NCBI GenBank assembly: GCA_023231065.1
Contig: JALNWE010000010.1
Span: 1-57,969 of the forward strand
DNA from: Bacteroidales bacterium
GTDB lineage: Bacteria > Bacteroidota > Bacteroidia > Bacteroidales > FEN-979
Length of the DNA stretch: 57,969 nucleotides
Direction: 5' to 3'
Shown here: positions 36,431 through 44,344 of the stretch, piece by piece
How positions within the stretch are numbered: the first letter of the stretch is position 1
Layout of the letters: every line of letters starts with the position of its first letter
Notes under the pieces: generated by a model
Databases searched by the model: none
The model's input: the letters and a program-made list of their open reading frames with translations, nothing else
Told to the model about the DNA's origin: nothing
Position numbers and translations under genes: made by a program

Positions 36431-37381
36431 TTAATGACTTGCGCCTATCATGCCCCGGAAATAGTCGATGGTCTTTATCAGCCCTTCTTCAAGCATGATG
36501 TGGGGTTCCCAGTTTAATTCCTTTTTCGCAAGGGTTATATCCGGCTGACGTTGTGTGGGATCATCGGCCGGAAGGGGCATATAAACGATTTTTGAAGTCG
36601 AACCGGTTAGCTTGATTACTTTCCGGGCCAGCTCGAGAATCGTAAATTCGTTGGGATTGCCAATATTCACCGGTCCAGTGAGCCCCTCTCTGGAATTCAT
36701 CATCCGGATCATCCCTTCGATCAGGTCATCCACATAACAGAAACTTCGCGATTGAGATCCATCCCCATATAAGGTTATGTCATCCCCTTTCAAAGCCTGC
36801 ACGATGAAGTTGGAAACAACCCGTCCGTCGTTAGGGTGCATCCTTGGCCCGTATGTGTTGAAGATCCGCATAATTTTTATCCGTACCTTATTTTGATGAT
36901 GGTAATTGATGAACAAGGTTTCCGCGATCCTCTTCCCTTCATCGTAACATGATCTGATTCCGATCGGATTCACATGGCCCCAATATGATTCTACCTGGGG
37001 ATGAACTTCCGGATCACCATATACTTCACTGGTCGATGCTTGTAAAATCCTTGCCTTGATCCTTTTTGCCAATCCCAGCATATTAATGGCGCCCATCACA
37101 GAAGTTTTAACGGTTTTGATAGCGTTGAACTGATAATGGATGGGTGAGGCCGGGCATGCCAGGTTATAAATTTCATCAACCTCGATATAGAACGGCATGG
37201 TAACATCATGGCGGATCAACTCAAAATAAGGATTGGAAAGAAGGTGTACCACGTTTTGTTTCTGGCCAGTAAAATAATTATCCAGACAAACTACTTCGTT
37301 TCCTTCTTGCAGAAGCCTTTCGCACAGGTGTGAACCGAGAAAACCCGCGCCGCCAGTAACTAAAATTTTTTTCCTGAGCAT
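36431..37381 (-). CDS. UDP-glucuronate decarboxylase (UDP-xylose synthase)
   Basis: 316 residues. Extended SDR with GGAGFLGSHLCERLL at the N-terminus, the family-specific NLACPASPIHYQ, TSEVYGDP, the SCYDEGKR catalytic Tyr-x3-Lys and RIFNTYGPRM. These are the signatures of UXS enzymes, which oxidise and decarboxylate UDP-glucuronate to UDP-xylose. The substrate is made by the Ugd encoded directly upstream. A terminator lies between them, so the two genes may be transcribed separately. Confidence 0.92.
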   Translation of the reverse strand: MLRKKILVTGGAGFLGSHLCERLLQEGNEVVCLDNYFTGQKQNVVHLLSNPYFELIRHDVTMPFYIEVDEIYNLACPASPIHYQFNAIKTVKTSVMGAINMLGLAKRIKARILQASTSEVYGDPEVHPQVESYWGHVNPIGIRSCYDEGKRIAETLFINYHHQNKVRIKIMRIFNTYGPRMHPNDGRVVSNFIVQALKGDDITLYGDGSQSRSFCYVDDLIEGMIRMMNSREGLTGPVNIGNPNEFTILELARKVIKLTGSTSKIVYMPLPADDPTQRQPDITLAKKELNWEPHIMLEEGLIKTIDYFRGMIGASH

Positions 37382-37402
37382 GAAATTCGGATTTATAGGG
37401 AA

Positions 37403-37444
37403 AATTAAAAAACCTAACAGTTCTTGGTGGATCAGTTAGGTTTT
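37403..37444 (-). terminator. Rho-independent terminator after ugd
   Basis: On the minus strand AAAACCTAAC (37444-37435) pairs with GTTAGGTTTT (37418-37409), a 10-bp stem with a 16-nt loop, running into TTAATTTT. It lies 19 bp after the ugd stop and 22 bp before the UXS start. Confidence 0.83.
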
Positions 37445-37463
37445 CAGTTGAATATGCATAAAA

Positions 37464-38789
37464 TTACCTGGTTGTATCCACACCAATACAGTAGTATGTA
37501 AACCCTTTTCGTTTCATTTCCGGTATTTCATAAATGTTACGGCCGTCAAAAATGATCTGTTCCTTCAGCAATTTCCGGATGATATTAAAGTTCGGGAATT
37601 TGAATTCAGGCCATTCCGTAATGATCATCAGGCAATCGGCGTCAATCAGGGCATCGTACTGATCAGGCGCATAATAAATGGCGTCTCCGAGCGTACGTTT
37701 TGCTTCATTCATGGCAACCGGATCGTATGCTTTCACCTTTACACCCGCCTCAATTAGTTTTTGAATGATGACGACCGAAGGAGCTTCCCGCATATCATCG
37801 GTTTGTGGTTTAAAAGATAGTCCCCAGATAGCAACGGTCTTACCCTCAATATTCCCGTTAAAGTGTTTCACAAATTTGTTGAAAAGGATGGATTTCTGAT
37901 CGAAATTTACATCTTCAACAGCTTTCAGGATCCGGAGTGGATATTTGAAATCATCCGCGGTATGGATCAACGCTTTGACGTCCTTGGGGAAACAGGAGCC
38001 TCCGTAACCAATGCCTGGATAGATGAATTTATTCCCGATCCGCGAATCAGAACCAATTCCCCTTCGTACCATGTTAATGTCGGCGCCAACGATCTCACAC
38101 AAGTTGGCAATATCGTTCATGAAACTGATTTTTGTGGCTAACATTGAATTGGCAGCATACTTGGTCATTTCTGCTGAAGTAATATCCATAAAGATGACCG
38201 GGTGACCGTTGAGGGTGAATGGTTTATATAGGGCTTTCATCAGCTCTTCGGCCCTGGTAGAATTACATCCGACCACGATCCTGTCGGGTTTCAGAAAATC
38301 ATCAATAGCAGCTCCTTCTTTCAGAAATTCAGGGTTGGAGGCTACATCAAATTCAATGGACAATCCCCTTTTATCCAGTTCTTCCTGGACAGCTTTTCTG
38401 ACTTTCGAGGCAGTACCTACAGGAACTGTACTTTTTGTGACAATCAATAAGTAGTCCTTCATATACTTGCCGCAATCCCTGGCAACACTTATAACGTACT
38501 GAAGATCAGCGCTTCCGTCTTCATCCGGTGGGGTGCCGACAGCGCTAAAAATAACTTCGCAATCCTCAAGGGCTTCAGCAGTGCTTGTAGTGAACCGCAA
38601 CCGCTCTTTCTTCATGTTCCGGTGAACCATTTCTTCAAGTCCCGGTTCGTAGATAGGGATGATCCCTTGCTTGAGATTTTCAATTTTTTTCTGATCGATA
38701 TCTACACAAACGACTTCAATACCGACTTCAGCAAAACAGGTGCCGGTTACCAAACCGACATACCCTGATCCAACGATAGCGACTTTCAT
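37464..38789 (-). CDS. ugd: UDP-glucose 6-dehydrogenase
   Basis: 441 residues. Oxidises UDP-glucose to UDP-glucuronate with two NAD+. N-terminal Rossmann loop VGSGYVGLVTGTCFAE, KSTVPVGT, the NPEFLKEG substrate segment, catalytic Cys266 in GYGGSCFPKD, and the C-terminal domain WGLSFKPQTDDMREAPS. Together with the adjacent decarboxylase it gives a two-step route from UDP-glucose to UDP-xylose. A TATATTTG -7 element lies on the minus strand at 38823-38830. Confidence 0.96.
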   Translation of the reverse strand: MKVAIVGSGYVGLVTGTCFAEVGIEVVCVDIDQKKIENLKQGIIPIYEPGLEEMVHRNMKKERLRFTTSTAEALEDCEVIFSAVGTPPDEDGSADLQYVISVARDCGKYMKDYLLIVTKSTVPVGTASKVRKAVQEELDKRGLSIEFDVASNPEFLKEGAAIDDFLKPDRIVVGCNSTRAEELMKALYKPFTLNGHPVIFMDITSAEMTKYAANSMLATKISFMNDIANLCEIVGADINMVRRGIGSDSRIGNKFIYPGIGYGGSCFPKDVKALIHTADDFKYPLRILKAVEDVNFDQKSILFNKFVKHFNGNIEGKTVAIWGLSFKPQTDDMREAPSVVIIQKLIEAGVKVKAYDPVAMNEAKRTLGDAIYYAPDQYDALIDADCLMIITEWPEFKFPNFNIIRKLLKEQIIFDGRNIYEIPEMKRKGFTYYCIGVDTTR

Positions 38790-38822
38790 ACCAGTTTATG
38801 AGTTTGAAAAATGAATTCGAAG

Positions 38823-38830
38823 CAAATATA
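38823..38830 (-). promoter_or_regulatory. -7 element upstream of ugd
   Basis: TATATTTG on the minus strand, a perfect TAnnTTTG match 33 bp before the ugd start. No TTG at the expected -33 position, so support is partial. Confidence 0.4.
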
Positions 38831-38942
38831 ATAATTATAAAGTCTGATTTATGCAGAAAAGTTGTTTTCAATCAAATCTCATTCCGGATGCTGGCTGCGG
38901 TGAACGAATTTATATGAGATATTTTATGCAACGTGGAAATTC

Positions 38943-39746
38943 TTAAAGATTGAGTTTCGTTTGAATAGCTGTCACATCCTGCTTCAACTGTTTAACTGTT
39001 TCAATCAGATGATAGTTTTCAGCAGCAGTGTTTTCAGGGATGACGGGACTGATGTAATGAACAAATTGCCATATTTCCCTGATCTCTTTAACCGTCAATT
39101 CAAAGGGAGGGTACAGGGGGTTCAGCGAATGTAATATCAGATGACCTTCGGGCCGGAGCTTGTTTTCCACAACTTTGAAAACAATTCCATCGTCTGCCGT
39201 AAGGATAATACAGGCATCTTTATCGTGCAGGATGTCCCAATCCTGCACAAAGACCCCGGTAACCCATGCCCCGTGAGGAATGGGCAACATGGAGTCACCG
39301 TTGATCTGGAAGGTACGGTACTTTTTCTGTTTCGACAGGAAAGGCAACCTGAAAGTAGGGAGGATGCTGATGTATTCAGGATCGGCAAAGCCGCTGGTAT
39401 AACCGGCTTTCGCTTTTTCCGATACCAACTCGATGTTCTCTTCGTTGTCCATCCCGACCGTCGTGGCGAGGATACGCAGATTTGATCCTTTGATAAAAAC
39501 ATCGTATCCGCGCTCAACCTGCCGGAGCTGACTTTCGGGTATTTTGGTCAGATCAACCCGGATCAGGGTATCAATGGCAATATTGAAATAGTTCGAAAAC
39601 CGGATCAATGTATCCATGGCCGGCTGGGCAATCCCATTCTCATATCCGCTGAGGGTTGAACGTTTCATTTCCAGAGAAGTAGCCACATCGTCCTGTGTGC
39701 GTTCCCTGCGTTTCCGTAAAAATTTTATGTTGCTGCTGAAAAACAT
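38943..39746 (-). CDS. LexA-like repressor: XRE helix-turn-helix plus S24 peptidase
   Basis: 267 residues from the ATG at 39746; the frame opens at 39848 but that part overlaps the divergent dinB start and lacks similarity. N-terminal XRE helix-turn-helix (about 5-60, NIKFLRKRRERTQDDVATSL, SGYENGIAQPAMDTL). C-terminal S24 domain with an Ala114-Gly115 candidate cleavage site in KAKAGYTSGF, the catalytic Ser152 in INGDSMLPI and the catalytic Lys191 in GIVFKVV. So it should self-cleave when stimulated by RecA filaments, as LexA and phage CI do. A short helical tail ends the protein. Divergent from dinB-dnaE, with an interrupted palindrome between; it likely represses both itself and the polymerases. 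Confidence 0.92.
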   Translation of the reverse strand: MFFSSNIKFLRKRRERTQDDVATSLEMKRSTLSGYENGIAQPAMDTLIRFSNYFNIAIDTLIRVDLTKIPESQLRQVERGYDVFIKGSNLRILATTVGMDNEENIELVSEKAKAGYTSGFADPEYISILPTFRLPFLSKQKKYRTFQINGDSMLPIPHGAWVTGVFVQDWDILHDKDACIILTADDGIVFKVVENKLRPEGHLILHSLNPLYPPFELTVKEIREIWQFVHYISPVIPENTAAENYHLIETVKQLKQDVTAIQTKLNL

Positions 39747-39766
39747 GGGAAAAAATTTTGGCGTTG

Positions 39767-39822
39767 CAAATATAATGATTATATTGTAATCAAAAAAATG
39801 ATTAAAAACATGGCTATTTTTG
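39767..39822. promoter_or_regulatory. Divergent promoter/operator of the mutagenesis cassette
   Basis: The 82-bp gap holds three signals. TATATTTG on the minus strand (39767-39774) is a -7 element for the repressor gene, and TATTTTTG on the plus strand (39815-39822) one for dinB. Between them TGATTA-N5-TAATCA (39776-39792) is an interrupted palindrome, with a third TGATTA half-site at 39799-39804. The dyad sits where the -33 region of the repressor promoter should be, so a bound repressor could block both promoters. Confidence 0.6.
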
Positions 39823-39828
39823 CTACTT

Positions 39829-40974
39829 ATGATATCTTCCCGCAACATAGTACATCTTGACCTGGATACATTCTTTGTGTCTGTCGAGCGCCTGCTCAGG
39901 CCTGAGTTGATGGGTAAGCCGGTGATTATTGGCGGTACCTCCGACCGGGGAGTGGTGTCCAGCTGCAGCTACGAAGCGCGGAAGTTTGGAGTGTATTCGG
40001 CCATGCCAATGAAAATGGCCCGGGCGCTTTGCCGTGATGCCATTATTGTGAGGGGCGATATGGAACAATATTCAAAATATTCATCTGCTGTAACGGAGAT
40101 CATTGCCGAGAAGTCGCCGGTATATGAAAAAGCATCCATTGACGAGCACTATATTGATCTTACGGGGATGGACCGTTTTTTTAGTTCCCTGAAATGGGCC
40201 CATGAACTGCGGCAGGCCATCATTAAGAATACGGGGTTGCCTATTTCGCTAGGTTTATCGGTAAACAAGACCGTGTCGAAGATCGCTACCGGTGAAGCCA
40301 AACCAAACGGGGAGATGCAGGTCCCGGGAGATGTTGTAAAACCGTTCCTTTCGCCGCTTTCTATCCGCAAAATTCCGGGAATAGGAGAGAAGACCTATCC
40401 TTTATTGCGTTCCATGGGAGTTTCTACCATCGAAACGCTGAGCCGGATCCCGGTAGAGATGATGGAACGGGTGATGGGAAAAAATGGCATTGCGCTCTGG
40501 GAAAAGGCTAACGGGATCGACTCGGCTCCGGTGAGGCCCTATTCCGAGAGCAAATCAATCGGCGCTGAAACCACTTTTGATCAGGATAGCATCGATGTTG
40601 TCCGCATGAAAGAGATCCTGGTCAAGATGGTGGAAAAGACCGCTTTTGAACTACGGGAACAGCAGAAACTGACTCCCTGTGTGACGGTGAAGATCCGCTA
40701 TTCCAATTTCGATACCCATACGCTGCAGCAACATATCCCGTATACCGCTTTCGACCATCAGCTTATCCCGGTGGTAAAGGAAATGTTTGACCGCCTCTAC
40801 CAGCGCCGGATGCTGATCCGCCTTATCGGTGTGCGCTTAGGTAACCTGATTTCAGGCAATCCGCAACTCAATATGTTCGAGGACAGTACAGGGATGATCG
40901 ACCTTTACCTGGCGCTCGACCGGATCCGCGGAAAGTATGGACAGAAAGCGGTCAGGAGAGGAGTGGCTTTGTAA
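39829..40974 (+). CDS. dinB: Y-family DNA polymerase (DinB/Pol IV type)
   Basis: 381 residues from the ATG at 39829 (a TTG nine bases upstream is the longest option). Translesion polymerase. Catalytic acidic residues are intact: Asp11 in HLDLDTFFVS and Asp105-Glu106 in SIDEHYIDL. Steric-gate region FFVSVE, thumb helix-hairpin-helix (IRKIPGIGEKTYPLL), little-finger domain, and a clamp-binding motif QLNMF (346-350) near the C-terminus. Unlike ImuB of classical imuA-imuB-dnaE2 cassettes, this protein appears able to polymerise. Its TAA is immediately followed by the dnaE-like ATG, so the two are tightly coupled. Confidence 0.95.
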   Translation: MISSRNIVHLDLDTFFVSVERLLRPELMGKPVIIGGTSDRGVVSSCSYEARKFGVYSAMPMKMARALCRDAIIVRGDMEQYSKYSSAVTEIIAEKSPVYEKASIDEHYIDLTGMDRFFSSLKWAHELRQAIIKNTGLPISLGLSVNKTVSKIATGEAKPNGEMQVPGDVVKPFLSPLSIRKIPGIGEKTYPLLRSMGVSTIETLSRIPVEMMERVMGKNGIALWEKANGIDSAPVRPYSESKSIGAETTFDQDSIDVVRMKEILVKMVEKTAFELREQQKLTPCVTVKIRYSNFDTHTLQQHIPYTAFDHQLIPVVKEMFDRLYQRRMLIRLIGVRLGNLISGNPQLNMFEDSTGMIDLYLALDRIRGKYGQKAVRRGVAL

Positions 40975-43900
40975 ATGTACCTGAACTGTCACTCATATTA
41001 CTCCCTGCGTTACGGGACGATTTCCGTCGAAAATCTTGTGGCAGGGGCAGTGAAAGCTTTCGCTGTCCCCCATACAACGCGGCGGGTTGCCCCGGATACA
41101 ATGGTTCCAACAATCGCCCTGACCGATATCAATAACTCTACCGCGATCCTGGATTTTGTAAGGATAGCAAAGGAAAATGGCATTAAACCCATCGCCGGTA
41201 TCGAATTCAGACGCGATAACAGGTTGCTCTATATCGGGTTGGCTAAAAACAACACCGGTTTTCGCGAACTGAACGAATTTCTGAGCCATCACAACCTGAA
41301 CAATAAACCACTTCCCGATCAGGCGCCGGAATTCGATAACGTATTTGTTATTTATCCCTTTCAAAATAGGGAAATAGATCCATCGTCCATCATCCATCGT
41401 CAATCCTTTATCGGTATCCGTCCTTCCGAACTGAACCGGCTGATTTTTTCCGGCCATCGCGATTGGATCCCGGAAATGGTAATCCTGGCGCCTGTCACCT
41501 TCAGGAACCAACAGGAATATGAACTGCACCGCAATTTCCGGGCAGTCGATACCAATGTGTTGCTAAGCCGTATCCTGCCTGGTCAGCTTGCTGCTCCGGA
41601 TGAATTTATGCAACCACTGGACGATTTGCTGAAACCATTCCTGGAATTCCCGGAGATCATCAGGAATACCGGATATATCCTCGCAAATTGTAGCATCGAC
41701 TTTGATTTTCAATCGTGCAAGAACAAGAAATCATTCACCGGCGATCTTTATGACGATCATGTCCTGCTTGAAAAATTAGCCATGGATGGATTGGAGTACC
41801 GATATGGTAAAAACAATGCGGAGGCCGTCGGCCGGATCCATCATGAGCTTGAAATTATCTGTAAAATGGGATTTGCTGCCTATTTCCTGATAGCCTGGGA
41901 TATCATCCGTTATTCCATGTCGCAGGGATTCTACCATGTGGGACGGGGTAGTGGGGCCAACAGTATAGTGGCTTATTGCCTTAAGATCACCGATGTGGAC
42001 CCGATCGATCTCGATCTTTACTTCGAACGGTTTATTAATCCGAAACGCACTTCCCCTCCGGATTTCGACATTGACTATTCCTGGAAAGAGCGCGACATCG
42101 TTCTGGATTATATTTTTAAACGTCATGGCCGCGAACATACCGCCCTGCTCGGGGCCATGTCAACCTTTAAAGATAAATCCATCTATCGTGAACTGGGAAA
42201 AGTACACGGACTTCCGAAGCAGGAGATCGACGCTTACCTGAAACATCCGCGGGAAGCGATCAACCAGAACAATATAATCCGGAAGATCCATGAACTGGGA
42301 GAAATAATGGCAGATTTCCCCAATATCCGCAGCATCCATGCCGGAGGTGTCCTGATCTCTGAGGAATCCATGACCTGCTATACAGCGCTGGATTTACCAC
42401 CCAAGGGATTTCCTACCACGCAGTGGGATATGTACGTGGCCGAGGATACCGGTTTTGAAAAACTGGATATCCTCAGTCAGCGGGGGATCGGGCATATCTA
42501 TGAAACGGTCGGGATCATCCGCGGAAACCGCCACATTAATGTGGATGTTCACCGGATCCAGGAATTCAAACGCGATAACAAGGTGAAAGATCTCCAACGG
42601 AATGCATTGACCATTGGTTGTTTTTATGTTGAAAGCCCGGCCATGCGAGGCCTTCTTAAAAAACTGCATTGCGATAACTATCGCAGCCTGGTGGCAGCCA
42701 GTTCTATCATCCGGCCGGGTGTTGCCCGTTCGGGTATGATGAAGGAATATATCTACCGCTTTCATAACCCGGGAAAATTCAAATATCTTCATCCTGTCAT
42801 GGAAGAACAGCTGAAGGAAACCTTCGGTGTGATGGTGTATCAGGAAGATGTACTGAAAATATGCCATCATTTTGCCGGTCTAAACCTGGCCGATTCAGAT
42901 GTGCTACGCCGGGCCATGAGCGGGAAATACCGTTCAAAAAAGGAACTGCAGCGGATCGTCGATAAGTTTTTCGAGAATTGCTGGAATTTTGGTTATCCCG
43001 AAGATACTACCCGTGAGGTCTGGCGCCAGATCAAATCCTTTGCGGGGTATTCATTTTCAAAGGCGCATTCAGCTTCTTACGCGGTTGAAAGCTACCAGAG
43101 CCTATATCTCAAGGCCCATTTTCCGCTTGAATTTATGGTGGGCGTGATCAATAATTTCGGCGGATTTTATCCTGGATGGGTCTATTTTAATGAAGCCCGT
43201 AACTGGGGCGCAAAGATTCATCTTCCTTGCGTCAACCGCGGCGAATACAAGACATGCATCCGGGGAAAAGACATTTTCATCGGATTTATTCATGTGAATA
43301 ACCTGGATGCAGGGCTCGGAGAAGCGATTTACGGTTTACGAAGGACCGGGGGACCCTATAAAGATCTGGAGGATTTTGTCAGGAGGGTACCGGTAACACT
43401 GGACCAGTTGATCATCCTCATCAGGACCGGCGCTTTCCGGTTTACCGGTGGGCCCAAAGCCACCATGCTATGGGAAGCCCATGCGCTGCTTGGAAAAAAG
43501 CCATCAGGAGAATCGTCAATGCTTAATGGTCAATCGTCAATTCAGGAGATTTTGTTCAACGCTCCTGCCCGAAAGTACGAACTTCCTGCACTCTGGCAGA
43601 ACCGGCTCGAAGATGCTTATGATGAAATTGAATTTCTGGGTTGGCCGGTCACCCTCACCTGGTTCGACCTGCTTGAAACTTCCTTCAGGGGGGAGATCAT
43701 CGCGGAAGAGATGATCCGGTTTGTCGGGAAAAAAGTGCGTATGCTTGGATTATTGGTCACGATTAAGTATGCAAGGACAGTAAAACGCGAATGGATGCAT
43801 TTTGGTACTTTTATCGATGTTAATGGCCGGTTCTTCGACACCGTTCATTTCCCGAAAGCCGTGGATGCCTACCCGTTCCGGGGGGACGGGATTTATCTTG

Positions 43901-43992
43901 TTTTTGGAAAGATCGTGGAAGAATTCGGTTTTCCAAGTCTGGATGTGGAAAAAATGGCCAAGATGCCATTGAAAAAAAATCCAAGGGAATAA
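40975..43992 (+). CDS. DnaE-type DNA polymerase III alpha, error-prone (DnaE2/ImuC-like)
   Basis: 1005 residues, shorter than replicative DnaE (about 1160). N-terminal PHP domain is degenerate: Asn4 replaces the first His of the HxHSxYS motif and Ile52 replaces the His in TDHxN. Polymerase core has GRGSGANSIVAYCLKITDVDP, the catalytic pair Asp363/Asp365 in PDFDID and a third Asp498 in EKLDIL. Then a helix-hairpin-helix region and a C-terminal OB fold (about 915-985), with no tau-binding tail. The pairing with a Y-family polymerase and LexA-like repressor points to translesion synthesis rather than replication. Two 7-bp tandem-repeat tracts lie inside the coding sequence. Confidence 0.93.
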   Translation: MYLNCHSYYSLRYGTISVENLVAGAVKAFAVPHTTRRVAPDTMVPTIALTDINNSTAILDFVRIAKENGIKPIAGIEFRRDNRLLYIGLAKNNTGFRELNEFLSHHNLNNKPLPDQAPEFDNVFVIYPFQNREIDPSSIIHRQSFIGIRPSELNRLIFSGHRDWIPEMVILAPVTFRNQQEYELHRNFRAVDTNVLLSRILPGQLAAPDEFMQPLDDLLKPFLEFPEIIRNTGYILANCSIDFDFQSCKNKKSFTGDLYDDHVLLEKLAMDGLEYRYGKNNAEAVGRIHHELEIICKMGFAAYFLIAWDIIRYSMSQGFYHVGRGSGANSIVAYCLKITDVDPIDLDLYFERFINPKRTSPPDFDIDYSWKERDIVLDYIFKRHGREHTALLGAMSTFKDKSIYRELGKVHGLPKQEIDAYLKHPREAINQNNIIRKIHELGEIMADFPNIRSIHAGGVLISEESMTCYTALDLPPKGFPTTQWDMYVAEDTGFEKLDILSQRGIGHIYETVGIIRGNRHINVDVHRIQEFKRDNKVKDLQRNALTIGCFYVESPAMRGLLKKLHCDNYRSLVAASSIIRPGVARSGMMKEYIYRFHNPGKFKYLHPVMEEQLKETFGVMVYQEDVLKICHHFAGLNLADSDVLRRAMSGKYRSKKELQRIVDKFFENCWNFGYPEDTTREVWRQIKSFAGYSFSKAHSASYAVESYQSLYLKAHFPLEFMVGVINNFGGFYPGWVYFNEARNWGAKIHLPCVNRGEYKTCIRGKDIFIGFIHVNNLDAGLGEAIYGLRRTGGPYKDLEDFVRRVPVTLDQLIILIRTGAFRFTGGPKATMLWEAHALLGKKPSGESSMLNGQSSIQEILFNAPARKYELPALWQNRLEDAYDEIEFLGWPVTLTWFDLLETSFRGEIIAEEMIRFVGKKVRMLGLLVTIKYARTVKREWMHFGTFIDVNGRFFDTVHFPKAVDAYPFRGDGIYLVFGKIVEEFGFPSLDVEKMAKMPLKKNPRE
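41381..41401. repeat. Three 7-bp tandem units within dnaE-like CDS
   Basis: CATCGTC, CATCATC, CATCGTC in tandem, 21 bp. Read in frame they encode a PSSIIHR-like heptapeptide between two conserved parts of the PHP domain. Confidence 0.65.
43511..43538. repeat. Four 7-bp units within dnaE-like CDS
   Basis: AATCGTC, AATGCTT, AATGGTC, AATCGTC in tandem. They encode a low-complexity Ser/Gln/Asn-rich insert (ESSMLNGQSS) between the helix-hairpin-helix region and the OB fold. Confidence 0.65.
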
Positions 43993-44012
43993 TTGGTCCC
44001 AGGCCCGCCGTT

Positions 44013-44333
44013 TCAGCTTATCTTCAGCAAAATGTCCAAACCGGCAATTTTAAATGTTTTTTTTATGAACGGGTCACAATGAGAAATTCCGAAATTACCT
44101 GTCTGGATCTGTTTGGACGTTCCAACACAAATACGGATGAAGGAGGAGGATATAAAATTGATATCCTGAAGATCAAACGTTATTTTCAAATCGGCAGGAT
44201 CGACGGTCTTGGTTATCGCTGCCAACCGGTCGCTGATGGTTTCCCCGTCCTGGATGCTTGTATTGGTATCAAGTTTTCCTGAAAAAGAACATATTATTGA
44301 TTTTTCCGGGGCATTATAGTTGATGGTTACCAT
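44013..44333 (-). CDS. STAS-domain protein (anti-sigma antagonist-like)
   Basis: 106 residues consisting only of a STAS-like domain: an N-terminal strand pair (SIICSFSGKLDT), a central KITFDLQDINFISSSFIRICV segment that aligns with the 'D-S-S' phosphorylation loop of SpoIIAA-type antagonists, and a last helix (FIKKTFKIAGLDILLKI). Ser residues fill the loop, but the preceding Asp is missing. No kinase or phosphatase partner is adjacent. It starts 11 bp after the acylating aldehyde dehydrogenase stop, so they are probably co-transcribed. Confidence 0.75.
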   Translation of the reverse strand: MVTINYNAPEKSIICSFSGKLDTNTSIQDGETISDRLAAITKTVDPADLKITFDLQDINFISSSFIRICVGTSKQIQTGNFGISHCDPFIKKTFKIAGLDILLKIS

Positions 44334-44344
44334 GGGTTCTGGAT

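Noticed and set aside
39747..39848. 34-codon N-terminal extension of the XRE-S24 repressor
   Set aside because: It would run through the operator/promoter gap into the dinB start; the helix-turn-helix begins right after the 39746 ATG.
38943..43992. Repressor-polymerase block as part of a prophage
   Set aside because: No integrase, structural or lysis genes and no attachment repeats; neighbours are ordinary housekeeping genes.
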